This document shows, in pieces, positions 8,801-16,809 of a stretch of 64,000 nucleotides of DNA; position 1 is the stretch's first letter; each line of letters opens with the position of its first letter. A program made the position numbers and the translations under genes. The DNA lies in the NCBI RefSeq assembly GCF_018614915.1, contig NZ_JAGGNU010000056.1:62001-126000 (forward strand). The letters run 5' to 3'. The DNA comes from Variovorax paradoxus (lineage in GTDB: Bacteria > Pseudomonadota > Gammaproteobacteria > Burkholderiales > Burkholderiaceae_C). The notes beneath the pieces were generated by a model, which did no database searches, was not told the origin of the DNA, and saw only the letters and a list, made by a program, of their open reading frames with translations.

Positions 8801-9608
8801 GCATCATCGGTTCTTCCGGCTCCAGCGGCCGCGCCGGCGGCAGCGGCAGGGGCACGCCATGTTCGTAGCGGTACAGCGCCTGGACCAGCTCGGTCTTGTC
8901 GTCCCACCACATGATGTTCAGGTCGCCGGTGCCGAAGAGTTCGCGCAGCTTGTCGCCCACCAGGTCGATGATGGCCTGGAAGCCCAGCTCGGCTGCCATG
9001 CCTTGCTGGATGCTGTTGACCAGCGCGAGTTCGTCGCTGCGCTGCGCGAGCTCGTCCGTGCGCGCGGCCAACGCGCGCTGGGCGTCTTCGCGGATGCGGA
9101 CGTTGGCGAGGGCCCCAGCGGCCTGGCGCGCCAGCGTGGCCAGCAGCTCGCAGTGGTCGCGCTCGAAGCGACCGAACACGCCATCGATGTCGGCGTAGAG
9201 GTAGCCGAACGGCCGGCGCCCGGAGAGCAGCGGCGCGATGAGGCACGAGCGCTGTGCGGCGGCATCGGCGCCATCCGGTCCGTGCCGCAGGCTCGCCTTG
9301 CGCGTGCGGCGGGTTTCGATGAGCCAGGGGGTGATGGCGCACAGCAAGGCCGCGGCGCCCTCGGCGGCCGGCAGCATCGCGCCGGCGCTGCAGAGGCCAG
9401 CCTCGTCGTCGAGCACCAGCAGCACCCGCTGCGCTCCGCTGAGCCGGGCGGTGGCATCGATCAGGAAGTCGTGCACTTCGACCGCGCTTCCCAATTCGCC
9501 CAATCGCAGGCCGGCGTCAACCAGCCTTCTTTGCGATTCGCACAATTCGTTTCCAGCGCGCGGCGCGCGCTTCGACAGGGATCGAGACCGAGACTGAGCC
9601 ATCGACAT
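5817..9608 (-). CDS. Hybrid sensor histidine kinase with four GAF-type domains and two receivers
   Basis: About 1263 residues from the ATG at 9608, which has GGAGG just upstream; the in-frame ATG at 9602 has better spacing to it and is equally possible. There is no signal peptide or TM segment, so it should be cytoplasmic. Four successive GAF-like modules fill residues 1-730. They are marked by the recurring ends [42 protein letters not shown] and [14 protein letters not shown], with coiled-coil links. HisKA follows with His near 757 (SHEIRTPMN), then HATPase with the N box [11 protein letters not shown] and GTGLGL, and two receivers (Asp in [10 protein letters not shown] and [11 protein letters not shown]). 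It is the first gene of a four-gene operon with HPt, REC-cyclase and CNB genes. Ligands of the GAFs are unknown. Confidence 0.9.
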   Translation of the reverse strand: MSMAQSRSRSLSKRAPRAGNELCESQRRLVDAGLRLGELGSAVEVHDFLIDATARLSGAQRVLLVLDDEAGLCSAGAMLPAAEGAAALLCAITPWLIETRRTRKASLRHGPDGADAAAQRSCLIAPLLSGRRPFGYLYADIDGVFGRFERDHCELLATLARQAAGALANVRIREDAQRALAARTDELAQRSDELALVNSIQQGMAAELGFQAIIDLVGDKLRELFGTGDLNIMWWDDKTELVQALYRYEHGVPLPLPPARPLEPEEPMMRMLRLREAGVLNTREEQTRLGIRPAPGTDWAHSIAAVPIIGSNRVLGLIALQNHEREYAFGPHEIGLLETVAASMGLALENARLLHETQRYGREMQEALAHQTAAAEVLQVIGSSVADPGPVFDKILECCARLFDGDSFVLLMVDADGKLVLERWRMSAAGRAAIGEERLAEVSAAMQSNYPMPLAGTSAQLSFETGELVEFADVLSDPAAPRLLRLNAEMLGMSFASLAAPLLWEGRGIGILSMQRSKVGPFRPGERALLKTFAEQAVIAIQNARLFEEAQEALRKVEERTAELTESLEYQTAVSDVLRVISESPNDVTPVFEAILDCTMWLFEGPTAAIFTFDGRLVHLAATRNWSAEALEAARTVWPAPPDPRHMNGRAILERRALCNEDAWADPSYDRTMANTGNRRRMIAAPILKEGVAVGAITTAWPEPGTTPQRQIDLLTLFAEQAAIAIENVRMFNEAREARAAAEAANEAKSAFLATMSHEIRTPMNAVIGMSGLLLDATLDADQKDYASTIRDSGDALLTIINDILDYSKIEAGRMDIESHPFDLRECVESALDLVSTRASEKQLDMAYVFEDDVPVGVNGDLTRLRQIMLNLLSNAVKFTDAGEVVLTVSSKPLGADKVGLTFAVRDTGIGLSPQGMNRLFQSFSQADSSTTRKYGGTGLGLAISKRLAELMGGTMWVESDGAGTGSTFFFTIEASIAETPPSKHRIATGVQLALRSKRVLIVDDNATNRRVLTLQMAKWGMDSRDTESPVEALRWLEQGDRFDLAILDMHMPEMDGIELARRIRANHGAPPLVLFSSAGRREAGDSETLFSAHLSKPIHQSHLFDTLANLLARELPAKPAPGTAAKAQIDQTMASRHPLRILLAEDNAVNQKLAMRLLQQMGYRADLASNGIEAVESVQRQAYDVVLMDVQMPELDGLDATRQICKLMEPPERPRIVAMTANAMQGDQEMCIAAGMDDYLTKPIRVDRLVDALNNVHARKDR

Positions 9609-9802
9609 GGGCCTCCAGCGATCGCCGGGTTGGTGCGCGAGGGGTGCACACACGGTGTGGAGTCTAGCGGCGAAGAGTCGATCTACGCACGCGAGTGCGC
9701 ACTGCCCAGATGCTGCCCGCCGATGGGTCTTTCAGCTTATCGACGTCGGCGCAATTTGGGCGTAAGCTAGAAAAAGGTTCTATTCGTCGATCGCAGGGGG
9801 AA

Positions 9803-9824
9803 CTTGTTCCGATTCGAGAACAAG
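9803..9824. promoter_or_regulatory. Perfect inverted repeat CTTGTTC-N8-GAACAAG between divergent operons
   Basis: A 7-8-7 perfect dyad in the 268-bp gap between the hybrid kinase gene (start 9608) and the STAS gene (start 9877). It overlaps a second smaller dyad (GGAAC-TT-GTTCC at 9800-9811). The spacing fits a dimeric regulator bound on one DNA face. It is closer to the STAS gene (53 bp from its ATG), so control of the plus-strand operon is more likely. No regulator is identified. Confidence 0.5.
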
Positions 9825-9876
9825 ATGAACGGAAGACCAGTTCAGAAGCCATCGATATATCGACTGCGGAGAACGT

Positions 9877-10233
9877 ATGGACCTGAGGAGCGAACAACTG
9901 GCCGACGGCGTGGAGAAAATCAGCCTGGTCGGACGCATGGACAGCATTGGCGGGCATGACATCAATCTGCGCCTGGCTGCCCTCGTCGCGTCGCGAAAGC
10001 TGCTTGCCGTGGTCGACATGTCCGAGGTGTCGTTCCTGGCGTCCATCGGCATCCGTACCCTCGTCGTCAATGCGAGAGCCCAATCGTTGCGCGGTGGCGT
10101 GATGGCCCTGGCGAATCCACAGCCCATTGTGGCGGAGGTGCTCAAGATGGCAGGCATCGACACGATCATCCCGGTCTACCCCGACGTCGATTCCGCCTTC
10201 AGCGCGCTGGTGGCGGGAGCCGAGAGCCGCTGA
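9877..10233 (+). CDS. STAS-domain anti-sigma-factor antagonist
   Basis: A 118-residue single STAS domain like SpoIIAA/RsbV. The phosphorylation loop is DMSEVSFLASIGIR with Ser56 at the conserved position. A GGAGA ribosome site lies 6 bp before the ATG. The stop overlaps the start of the next gene (TGATG), which encodes the matching serine kinase. In the known partner-switch scheme the unphosphorylated STAS protein binds the kinase and frees its target, and phosphorylation at Ser stops this. It is the first gene of a six-gene operon that ends with the SpoIIE-type phosphatase expected to reverse the modification. Confidence 0.9.
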   Translation: MDLRSEQLADGVEKISLVGRMDSIGGHDINLRLAALVASRKLLAVVDMSEVSFLASIGIRTLVVNARAQSLRGGVMALANPQPIVAEVLKMAGIDTIIPVYPDVDSAFSALVAGAESR

Positions 10234-10670
10234 TGTGCCCCGCCGAAGGGAGCCCGCAGGCGTCCCTGACCGTCGACAGGGAGTTGCGCGAACTCCCACG
10301 CGTGAGCGCATGGGTCCACGATTGGGCCGAGCGTCAACAGCTTCCTGCGAAGCTTGCGTGGAACCTCGATCTTTGCTCGACGGAGGTGGTGACCAACATC
10401 ATGAGCCATGCCCACGGCGACGGCGCGCAGCACATCCTTTTGCGCCTGGGTTGGCAAGGCGAAGAGGTGGCACTGGAGGTCGAGGACGAGGGGCGCGAGT
10501 TCGATCCGAGGCTGGTCTCGCAACCCGCACCGGCCACCAGCATTCAGGACGCACGCATCGGCGGCTGGGGCATCCCCATCTTGCGCCGCTTCTCCGACGG
10601 CCTGCGTTACCGCCACGAGGACGGCCGCAATTGCCTGACGCTGCTTTTTCGGGCGACGGCGTCGCCCTGA
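10233..10670 (+). CDS. RsbW/SpoIIAB-like serine kinase (anti-sigma type)
   Basis: A 145-residue GHKL ATPase. The N box is CSTEVVTNIMSHA with the metal-binding Asn. The G1 box is VEDEGREFDP with the adenine-binding Asp, and the G2 lid is GGWGIPIL. There is no extra domain. It is coupled to the STAS gene by TGATG overlap. Family members phosphorylate their STAS partner and sequester a sigma factor or another client protein. No sigma-factor gene is in this window, so the client is unknown and may be another product of this operon. Confidence 0.88.
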   Translation: MCPAEGSPQASLTVDRELRELPRVSAWVHDWAERQQLPAKLAWNLDLCSTEVVTNIMSHAHGDGAQHILLRLGWQGEEVALEVEDEGREFDPRLVSQPAPATSIQDARIGGWGIPILRRFSDGLRYRHEDGRNCLTLLFRATASP

Positions 10671-10753
10671 CCCGCCTTCAACGGCCAGGAATCTGCATCG
10701 CGGCGCCGTCGAGCATGGCGCCATCATTCAACCCGGAACCGAGGAGATATCAA

Positions 10754-11377
10754 ATGGGAACGGCAGTCAAAAACTCACCAAGCATCGATCCCCAAAGCGC
10801 ACTGGCAGCGCAGGTGGCCCTCGCGAGTCAGCCCAACGGAAGCGGCGAGACTTCCGGCGTCGACAAGATGCGCGAACTGCTGTTCGGCAACCAGATGCAG
10901 GATTACGACAAGCGCTTTTCCATTCTCGAGGACCGCTTTCAGCAAAGGCTGCGCGATCTGGAGGCAGAGTCGTCCCGCAGCCTGGCGAGCCTCGAATCGA
11001 CGATGAAGAAGCAACTCGAATCGGTCGCCGGCCAGTTCCGCGAAGAAAAGGACCTGCGTGCCGACGCCGACAAGGAGCTGGAGCGCAGCCAGCGCGAGCA
11101 CGGCCAGGCGTTGGAAAAGCGCCTGGCCCAGGTTTCCGACCAGCTCGCGCGCCAGGAGCGCGAGTTCACGGACCGCCTGGGCCACGAGGTTCAGGGGCTG
11201 CGCGAAGATATCCGGCGCCGCCAGGAGGACTCCCGCGCCACCACCGAACGGATGTTTGCCGAGCTCAGCAACGTCAAGACCGATCGCAATCTGCTCGCGG
11301 GATTGTTCGTCGAGATCGCCAAATGCCTGAATCAGGACGTATTGCCCAAGGGCAGCAACGGCGGCGAGCGCGGCTGA
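10754..11377 (+). CDS. Coiled-coil protein of unknown function
   Basis: 207 residues, starting at an ATG with a strong GAGGAGAT site 6-7 bp upstream. From about residue 45 to 185 it is a long charged heptad-rich helix (FSILEDRFQQRLRDLEAES, then LEKRLAQVSDQLARQ and DIRRRQEDSRATTERM). It has a short flexible N-terminus and a C-terminal LLAGLFVEIAKCLNQD segment. There is no signal peptide or TM. Similar genes are not known to me by name. Its place between the kinase and the OmpA-like membrane protein suggests a scaffold or linker between the switch and the envelope complex. The C-terminal LLAGLFVEIAKCL resembles the start of the next protein (LAGLLLELARCVD), an unusual shared motif. Confidence 0.75.
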   Translation: MGTAVKNSPSIDPQSALAAQVALASQPNGSGETSGVDKMRELLFGNQMQDYDKRFSILEDRFQQRLRDLEAESSRSLASLESTMKKQLESVAGQFREEKDLRADADKELERSQREHGQALEKRLAQVSDQLARQEREFTDRLGHEVQGLREDIRRRQEDSRATTERMFAELSNVKTDRNLLAGLFVEIAKCLNQDVLPKGSNGGERG

Positions 11378-11435
11378 GTCGCGCGGCAAGCGCGCCAAGC
11401 CGGCTCCTGCGACGTGACGCCTGGGCGGGGGCGCG

Positions 11436-13298
11436 GTGAACGCGCGCCTGTCGCTGGCCGCGACGAGCGCGCCCGGCAGTGCTTCCGACGAGGATCAGAA
11501 AACCCGGCTCGCCGGACTCCTGCTCGAGCTGGCCCGCTGCGTCGACCCCGACATGGCCGCGACGCTGCCGAGCCGCCTGGAGGCCGACCCGCGGCTGGAG
11601 GCGATGCGCGGCGTGCTGCTCGAACGCGAGCAGGTGGCGCTGGCGAAGCTGCAAAGGAAGTTCGACGACCCGCAGGAGTTTGCCGATGCGGTAGGCGCGG
11701 TGCTCCCCGCGGCCTTCACGTTGGCAGCGGCGCGCGACGAGCGCCTCGGCCAAGTGCTGGCGCCCACGGTCGAGCGGGCCACCCAGGCGTCGATCCGGAA
11801 GAACCCGGAGACCATGGTCGACATCCTGTATCCGGTCATGGGCCCCGCGATCCGCAAGGCCATTGCCGAGACCCTCGACGGCACGCTCCAGTCGCTCAAC
11901 CAGGCGCTCAAGTACGGCTTGTCGTGGCGTGGCCTCAAGTGGCGCATCGAGGCCTGGCGCAACGGCAGTACCTTTGCCGACGTGGTGCTCAGGCACACGG
12001 CGGTGTTCCGGATCGAGCACCTGTTCCTGGTCCATCGCAAGACCGGGCTGCTGCTGGCGCACGCGACCCGGGAAGACGCGAGCTCGCGCGACCCCCAGCT
12101 GGTTTCGGCCATGCTTTCCGCGATCCAGGATTTCGTGCGCGATTCGTTCGACGAATCCGTCCCTGGCGCAACGAGCGGCCGCAGCATCGACAGCCTGCGC
12201 CTGGGTGACCTGCTGCTGTGGTGCGAGGAAGGCCCGTCGGCCTTTCTGGCGGCGGTCATCCACGGCAACCCGCCGCCCACGGTGCGTGCGCTCCTCGCGG
12301 AAACACTGGGATCGATCCACGACGACTTGCGCACGCCGCTCGAAGAATTCGAGGGCGACACCGCGCCCTTCGAACAGGCCGTCGGGCGCCTGCGGCCGTG
12401 CCTGCTGTCCCAGGCCGCCGAGGCACGCAGGAAGTACAGCCCGCTGCTCTGGCTTATCCCGTTGATGCTGCTGGCGGCGATCGGCTACTGGGTCGCGCAG
12501 CGGGTTATCGAGCGCCAGCGCGTCAACAGCTATGTCGCGGCGCTGCAGGAGCAACCCGGCATCGTCGTGACGGGCGCCGAACGCCGGGACGGCAAGTGGC
12601 TGGTGTCCGGACTGCGCGACCCGCTGGCCGTTGCGCCCGAGACCTTGCTGGGGTCGACCCGCCTGGACCCGACGCGGGTCGCCGGCCGCTGGGAACCCTA
12701 CCAGGCGCTGCATCCGGCCATCATTCTCAAGCGGCTGAACGCGACCCTCGATCCGCCGTCGACGGTGAGCCTTTCGCAAGACGCGGGCGGCATTCGAGCG
12801 AGCGGCAGTGCCTCCCAGCGCTGGCTGGACAAGGCGCGGGCCTTCACCTTGACCTTGCCTGCCGGCGCCCCGACGGTCGATCTCAGCGCCCTCAAGGACG
12901 TGCAGGATCCGGACTATGTTCGGCTGCGCGACGCCATCCAGAGCCAGTTGATTCAATTCGATTTCAGCGTGCCGCGGCCCGCAGCGGATCAGGAACGCAA
13001 GCTCGACGCCGTCGCTGCAGACATCCGCGACCTGGTCCAGGTGGCCCGCACCCAAGGGTTCCCGGTGAAAGTGACCATCGTCGGCCACGCCGATGCGACC
13101 GGCAAGGACATCTCCAATCTGGCCTTGAGCGTCGGCCGCGCGGAAGTCGTGCGCTCCATGCTGCGTGCGCGCGGCGTGGACCCGGCCGTGCTCGCCGTGC
13201 GCGGCGCCGGCCCGCTCGAGCCTCTGCGGCCGGGCGCCAGCGAGGACGAGATGTCGATGAATCGGCGTGTGTCCTTCGGCGTGAGCACTGTCGACTAA
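11436..13298 (+). CDS. Inner-membrane protein with BON-like and OmpA-like C-terminal domains
   Basis: 620 residues with a GTG start. Residues 1-330 are a soluble cytoplasmic region of unknown fold. A single TM helix follows (LLWLIPLMLLAAIGYWVA, about 340-357). Next comes a periplasmic BON-like segment (VNSYVAALQEQPGIVVTGAE, then GLRDPLA). A C-terminal OmpA-type peptidoglycan-binding domain (about 505-620) has VTIVGHADATG and NLALSVGRAEVV motifs. The layout fits a bridge anchored in the inner membrane that binds the cell wall outside and a partner inside. The next gene is a Ras-like GTPase, and OmpA-GTPase pairs of this kind are known in bacteria. Inferred partner inside: the GTPase or the coiled-coil protein. 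Confidence 0.82.
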   Translation: MNARLSLAATSAPGSASDEDQKTRLAGLLLELARCVDPDMAATLPSRLEADPRLEAMRGVLLEREQVALAKLQRKFDDPQEFADAVGAVLPAAFTLAAARDERLGQVLAPTVERATQASIRKNPETMVDILYPVMGPAIRKAIAETLDGTLQSLNQALKYGLSWRGLKWRIEAWRNGSTFADVVLRHTAVFRIEHLFLVHRKTGLLLAHATREDASSRDPQLVSAMLSAIQDFVRDSFDESVPGATSGRSIDSLRLGDLLLWCEEGPSAFLAAVIHGNPPPTVRALLAETLGSIHDDLRTPLEEFEGDTAPFEQAVGRLRPCLLSQAAEARRKYSPLLWLIPLMLLAAIGYWVAQRVIERQRVNSYVAALQEQPGIVVTGAERRDGKWLVSGLRDPLAVAPETLLGSTRLDPTRVAGRWEPYQALHPAIILKRLNATLDPPSTVSLSQDAGGIRASGSASQRWLDKARAFTLTLPAGAPTVDLSALKDVQDPDYVRLRDAIQSQLIQFDFSVPRPAADQERKLDAVAADIRDLVQVARTQGFPVKVTIVGHADATGKDISNLALSVGRAEVVRSMLRARGVDPAVLAVRGAGPLEPLRPGASEDEMSMNRRVSFGVSTVD

Positions 13299-13313
13299 AT
13301 AACAGGCCCCCCA

Positions 13314-13808
13314 ATGCTGCAAAAGAAGATCTGCCTGCTGGGCGCTTTCGGCGTGGGCAAGACCAGCCTGGTGCGCCGCTACGTCGACACCATTTTCTCG
13401 GACGCCTACTTGACCACGGTCGGGGTGAAGATCGACAAGAAGGTGCTTCGCGTCGGAGCACAGGAAGTGGCCCTGATCCTGTGGGACATCGCCGGCGAGG
13501 ACGAGGTTTCGGCGGTACGGGTGAGCTACTTGCGCGGGGCGGCCGGCTACCTGCTCGTGGTGGATGGCACGCGGCCCGAAACGCTGGAAACCGCGGCTTC
13601 GATCCAACGGCGCATCGGCGCCGAACTCGGTGCCGTTCCCTTCTTCGTCCTGCTCAACAAGGCGGACCTGCTGGAAGACTGGGCCATCGCCCCCGCGCGG
13701 ATCGAGGTGCTGGAGGCCGAGGGCTGGACCTTTCGCCGCACCAGCGCCAAGACGGGCATGGGCGTCGAAGAGACCTTCCAGGAACTGGCGGCGCTTCTCG
13801 CGCGGTAG
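13314..13808 (+). CDS. Ras/Rab-like small GTPase
   Basis: A 164-residue single small GTPase domain. G1 is GAFGVGKTS (residues 10-18), G2 TTVGVKI (Thr35), G3 WDIAGEDE (57-64), G4 NKAD and G5 TSAK. These are the Ras-superfamily signatures, including the Rab/Ras-like W before the G3 Asp. The position of the Ras catalytic Gln61 is occupied by Glu62, which suggests slow intrinsic hydrolysis or a need for a partner. No lipid-modification Cys is seen at the C-terminus. Bacterial members (called Rup in surveys) are mostly of unknown role. It sits between the OmpA-like gene and the SpoIIE phosphatase gene (2 bp gap), so it is part of the same operon. Confidence 0.92.
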   Translation: MLQKKICLLGAFGVGKTSLVRRYVDTIFSDAYLTTVGVKIDKKVLRVGAQEVALILWDIAGEDEVSAVRVSYLRGAAGYLLVVDGTRPETLETAASIQRRIGAELGAVPFFVLLNKADLLEDWAIAPARIEVLEAEGWTFRRTSAKTGMGVEETFQELAALLAR

Positions 13809-13810
13809 TC

Positions 13811-15025
13811 ATGCTGGACCTGCCGCCGCGAATTTCCGACTCGCTTCTGCGGCTGCTGGAGGCACAGCGCGTTCTCGCGCATCTGGTCATCGACGGCTCG
13901 CAAAACCTGGTCCGGGCCGGCGGACATCTCGCGCACTACGGCATGGCCGGCCTCCAGTCGGGCGGCCCCGCGGCCGACCAGCTGCCCTTTCTCGAAGGTC
14001 TGCTGCCGCTGGCCGAGACCCCTTTCCTGATCCGCTCCATGGAGATGCCCAGCGGGCGCGTGGCGGACGTCCACTTTTTCGCCGATGACGGCACCGTCTG
14101 GATTCTCCTGCTCGACGTGACGGCGGAATACGAAGAGGCTCGCCTCGTGCAGCAGAAGGCCTACGACATGACCTTGCTGAGCCAGCGCGAGGCCAGGCTG
14201 ATCGAGCAGCTCGAATCGGCCAATCGAGCGCTGACGCTGGCCCATCGCGAACTCAGCGCATCACGCGAGGCCCTGCAAATCACCCACGACCGGCTGCAGC
14301 AGGAGTTGCGCGAGGCCGAGCGCTACGTTCGAGCCACCCTGCCGGCGCCTCAGCCGCCACCCCTGGCGGTCGACTGGCGCTTCGTTCCGTCGACGGAGCT
14401 CGGCGGCGATTCCTTCGGCTATCACTGGGTCGACGACGAGCACTTCGCGCTCTACCTGATCGACGTCTGCGGCCACGGCGTGGGCGCCGCCCTTCTCTCG
14501 GTCGCGGTCGCCAACACGCTGCGTTCGCAGGCCCTGCCGCAATGCGACTTCCGCCGCCCGGCGCAGGTGCTCACAGCACTCAACCAGGCTTACCAGATGG
14601 AGCGCCACGGGGAGCTGTTCTCCACCGTCTGGTACGGCGTCTATCACCGCACCAGCGGTCAACTGCGTTATGCCTCGGCTGGCCATCCCCCGGCATTCCT
14701 GGTGAACGGCCCTTGCGAAGCGGCCGGTGACGGCCATCCTTTGCAGGCCGGTGGTCCGTGCATCGGGCTCTCCCCGAGCGCACGCTTCCAGGAGCACCCG
14801 TGCACCCTGCAATCGCCGGCCCGGCTCTTCATCTTCAGCGACGGCACCTACGAGATCACCAGGCCGGATGGTTCCACGCTGGCGTTCTCCGACATGGCCG
14901 AGGTACTGACGCGGCCGATCCACGACGGACATTCCGAGCTGGATGGCGTGTTGGCCCATGCGCGGGAGGCGCACGGCCTCGACGTGCTGGAGGATGACTT
15001 CACCATCATCAAGATGACGCTGTGA
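13811..15025 (+). CDS. SpoIIE-type PP2C serine phosphatase with PAS-like N-terminus
   Basis: 404 residues. Residues 1-120 resemble a PAS-type sensory domain (ending WILLLDVTAEYEEARL). A coiled-coil signalling helix follows (about 125-175). The PPM/SpoIIE phosphatase domain (about 190-404) has metal-binding motifs ELGGDSFGY, LIDVCGHGVGAA, FSDGTYE and LEDDFTII. In partner-switching systems this enzyme dephosphorylates the STAS protein. The operon's own STAS protein (9877-10233) is the obvious substrate. It is the last gene of the operon, followed by a convergent gene 55 bp away. Confidence 0.9.
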   Translation: MLDLPPRISDSLLRLLEAQRVLAHLVIDGSQNLVRAGGHLAHYGMAGLQSGGPAADQLPFLEGLLPLAETPFLIRSMEMPSGRVADVHFFADDGTVWILLLDVTAEYEEARLVQQKAYDMTLLSQREARLIEQLESANRALTLAHRELSASREALQITHDRLQQELREAERYVRATLPAPQPPPLAVDWRFVPSTELGGDSFGYHWVDDEHFALYLIDVCGHGVGAALLSVAVANTLRSQALPQCDFRRPAQVLTALNQAYQMERHGELFSTVWYGVYHRTSGQLRYASAGHPPAFLVNGPCEAAGDGHPLQAGGPCIGLSPSARFQEHPCTLQSPARLFIFSDGTYEITRPDGSTLAFSDMAEVLTRPIHDGHSELDGVLAHAREAHGLDVLEDDFTIIKMTL

Positions 15026-15080
15026 GCCAGCGAAACTGCGAAGCTGCAACGGCGTTGAAGCCGGAAGCCCGCAGTTCTCC

Positions 15081-15953
15081 CTAGGGGTTGGCCAGGCGCT
15101 TGTATTCGTTCTGCTTCATGGTGAGGTAGTCCTCCCGCTCGACCTCGTGCAGCTGCCGTGCATAGCGCTCCGTGCTGTCGAACCATGTCGCGAAGCGCTG
15201 CGCCAGTTGCGTGGGCGCGTCCATGTAGGCATCGATGGCGAGGTAGTAGCGCATGGTGTTGCGCTCCACCACGCCGCGCACGCCGCCCACGTAGTTCGGC
15301 TGGCCGGCCGAGTCCTTGCCCGTCGCCGTGAAGCCCACCTTGTCTGAACCGATCGTCGAGAGGTAGCCCTGCATCGCGATGCGCGCTGCGACTCCGTAGG
15401 CATAGGCATAGCCAAGATGGATGAAGGTCTTGCCGTTGGCGAGCGGCGTCGCCTCGAGCTCGATCCGATAGTCGCGGGTCGACAGCGGTCCCTTGTCGGC
15501 GTTCAGCCGCGCGCTGAGGTAGTCGGCGGATGTGGTCGGCGACTGCCAGACGAAGTCGACACGCTGCGCTTCCGAAAGCGGCTGGTCGAATTTGCGGCCT
15601 ACCGAGACGGCAAGCATCTTGCCGCCTTCCCTGTCGCGCACCACGCAATGCTTGGTGTTGAGATGCAGCATCAGCACATCGCACCAGACCGCAGGCCGGC
15701 TCAAGGAAGCGCTCACCTTGTCGAAGGGATGGCTCAGCACGGCGAAGATGTCTCCGCTCAATTGCCCGGAGGCTTCGGTGGATTCGAGCACCAGCGGCCG
15801 CCCGAAAACATTGCCCTCGAACTGGGACTGGACGGCGTCGTATTTGGCCTGCAAGGCAGCGGCGCTTCCAAGCTGTGCTTGCGCCAGGGCGATCGCCCAC
15901 ATGAACAGTAACCCGACACCCAGCGCCAACCGGCGAATCGTCGCGTGCTTCAT
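15081..15953 (-). CDS. Exported protein of unknown function
   Basis: 290 residues, family not recognised. The ATG at 15953 is preferred over 15965 because GAGG stands 5 bp before it. A signal peptide (RLALGVGLLFMWAIALAQA) leads to a mature protein of mixed beta strands with two cysteines close together (WCDVLMLHLNTKHCVV) that could form a disulfide. A conserved-looking C-terminal helix (TWFDSTERYARQLHEVE) follows. It is predicted periplasmic or outer-membrane associated. It is convergent with the SpoIIE phosphatase gene and downstream of the second CNB protein on the same strand, so it may belong to the same signalling island, but nothing proves this. Confidence 0.7.
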   Translation of the reverse strand: MKHATIRRLALGVGLLFMWAIALAQAQLGSAAALQAKYDAVQSQFEGNVFGRPLVLESTEASGQLSGDIFAVLSHPFDKVSASLSRPAVWCDVLMLHLNTKHCVVRDREGGKMLAVSVGRKFDQPLSEAQRVDFVWQSPTTSADYLSARLNADKGPLSTRDYRIELEATPLANGKTFIHLGYAYAYGVAARIAMQGYLSTIGSDKVGFTATGKDSAGQPNYVGGVRGVVERNTMRYYLAIDAYMDAPTQLAQRFATWFDSTERYARQLHEVEREDYLTMKQNEYKRLANP

Positions 15954-16023
15954 GATGCCTCGCATTCTCGCGCGTCGACACGCGTCTGCCTAGCAACTTT
16001 GCAGCGCTTTTGCTGTCGTGCGA

Positions 16024-16719
16024 TCAAGCGACCTGCGCAACGGTCGCGAGCCGATCCTCCAGGCGGTGCCGGTCTGCCAGCAGGCGCCTTGCCACCAGGG
16101 TCACCACCTCGAATCCGAAGGCCGGATTCTGGAAGTAGAGGCCCTTGAAAGTCGCCTCGTCGATCTGCAGCACGGTGCAGTTCGTCACGCATCGGGCAGT
16201 CAGCGTGCGGCACTTGTCGGGTGCAAAGAACGCGATCTCGCCGAACAGCCGGCCGGGCTCCATGGTCTCCCCGATCTCGACGAACTCGATCACCCCCTCG
16301 CTCAGGAAATACAGGTGCGTGGCCGCATCACCCTTGCGGAACAGCACCCTGTTCTTCCTCAGCCGGCGCTTGCGCATGTAGGGCCTCAGCCAGACACCGG
16401 ACAGGTCGTTCGACGCCGCAGCGGCTTGCACGCGGCGCGTGAGACGGACCATCTCGGCCGCACGGTAGATGTTGATCGGCAGCAGCACGCCGTGCAGCAG
16501 CACCAGGATCAGCGCCGGATGCAGCGCGCCATAGATGAGGAAGCCCAGGTTGCCGCCGATCGCCAGGCAGCGCAGCGGGATCATGGTCTTGACGAAAGAG
16601 CTCACGATCACCAGCGTTCCGGCGATGGTGGCGGAGCAGAGAGCGACGATTCCCATCGGCGTGGCCAGGGACAAGGTCAACGCGGCGACAGCGGTGTCGA
16701 GCAGTGCGAGCGTTGACAT
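16024..16719 (-). CDS. Three-TM protein with cyclic-nucleotide-binding domain, second copy
   Basis: 231 residues. The N-terminal 90 residues hold three to four TM segments, including the signature GGNLGFLIYG and LLPINIYR. The C-terminal CNB domain (about 115-215) has NRVLFRKGDAATHLYFLSEG and a phosphate cassette FGEIAFFAPDKCRTLTA with Glu and Arg in place. It shares its whole layout and several motifs (NLxFxxYG, LLPxNxxR, a C-terminal YFQNPAFGFE-like segment) with the protein at 3709-4326, so the two are paralogues. Together they bracket the island that contains the cyclase. Expected role: membrane-bound cNMP sensor. Confidence 0.75.
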   Translation of the reverse strand: MSTLALLDTAVAALTLSLATPMGIVALCSATIAGTLVIVSSFVKTMIPLRCLAIGGNLGFLIYGALHPALILVLLHGVLLPINIYRAAEMVRLTRRVQAAAASNDLSGVWLRPYMRKRRLRKNRVLFRKGDAATHLYFLSEGVIEFVEIGETMEPGRLFGEIAFFAPDKCRTLTARCVTNCTVLQIDEATFKGLYFQNPAFGFEVVTLVARRLLADRHRLEDRLATVAQVA

Positions 16720-16809
16720 GGGCGTTCCTTATCGAGTTGCGTGCTGGACGGGTGATGATGACCGAGCCAGGCGTCCAGCGCCAGCCGCCACGCGGGGCGG
16801 CTCACCCGA

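Noticed and set aside
5748-9770. Long plus-strand frame of 1340 codons opposite the hybrid kinase
   Set aside because: It is a shadow frame of the kinase gene on the opposite strand with His/Gln/Arg-rich composition and no domain motifs. The kinase frame has every expected motif.
9800-9811. GGAAC-TT-GTTCC as a LexA (SOS) box
   Set aside because: The spacing between half-sites is two bases and does not match the betaproteobacterial CTGT-N8-ACAG or the Gram-positive GAAC-N4-GTTC pattern. It is better seen as part of the larger dyad.
15034-15076. AACTGCG...CGCAGTT dyad as a terminator between the convergent genes
   Set aside because: A 7-bp stem with a 29-nt loop and no T run on either strand is weak evidence.
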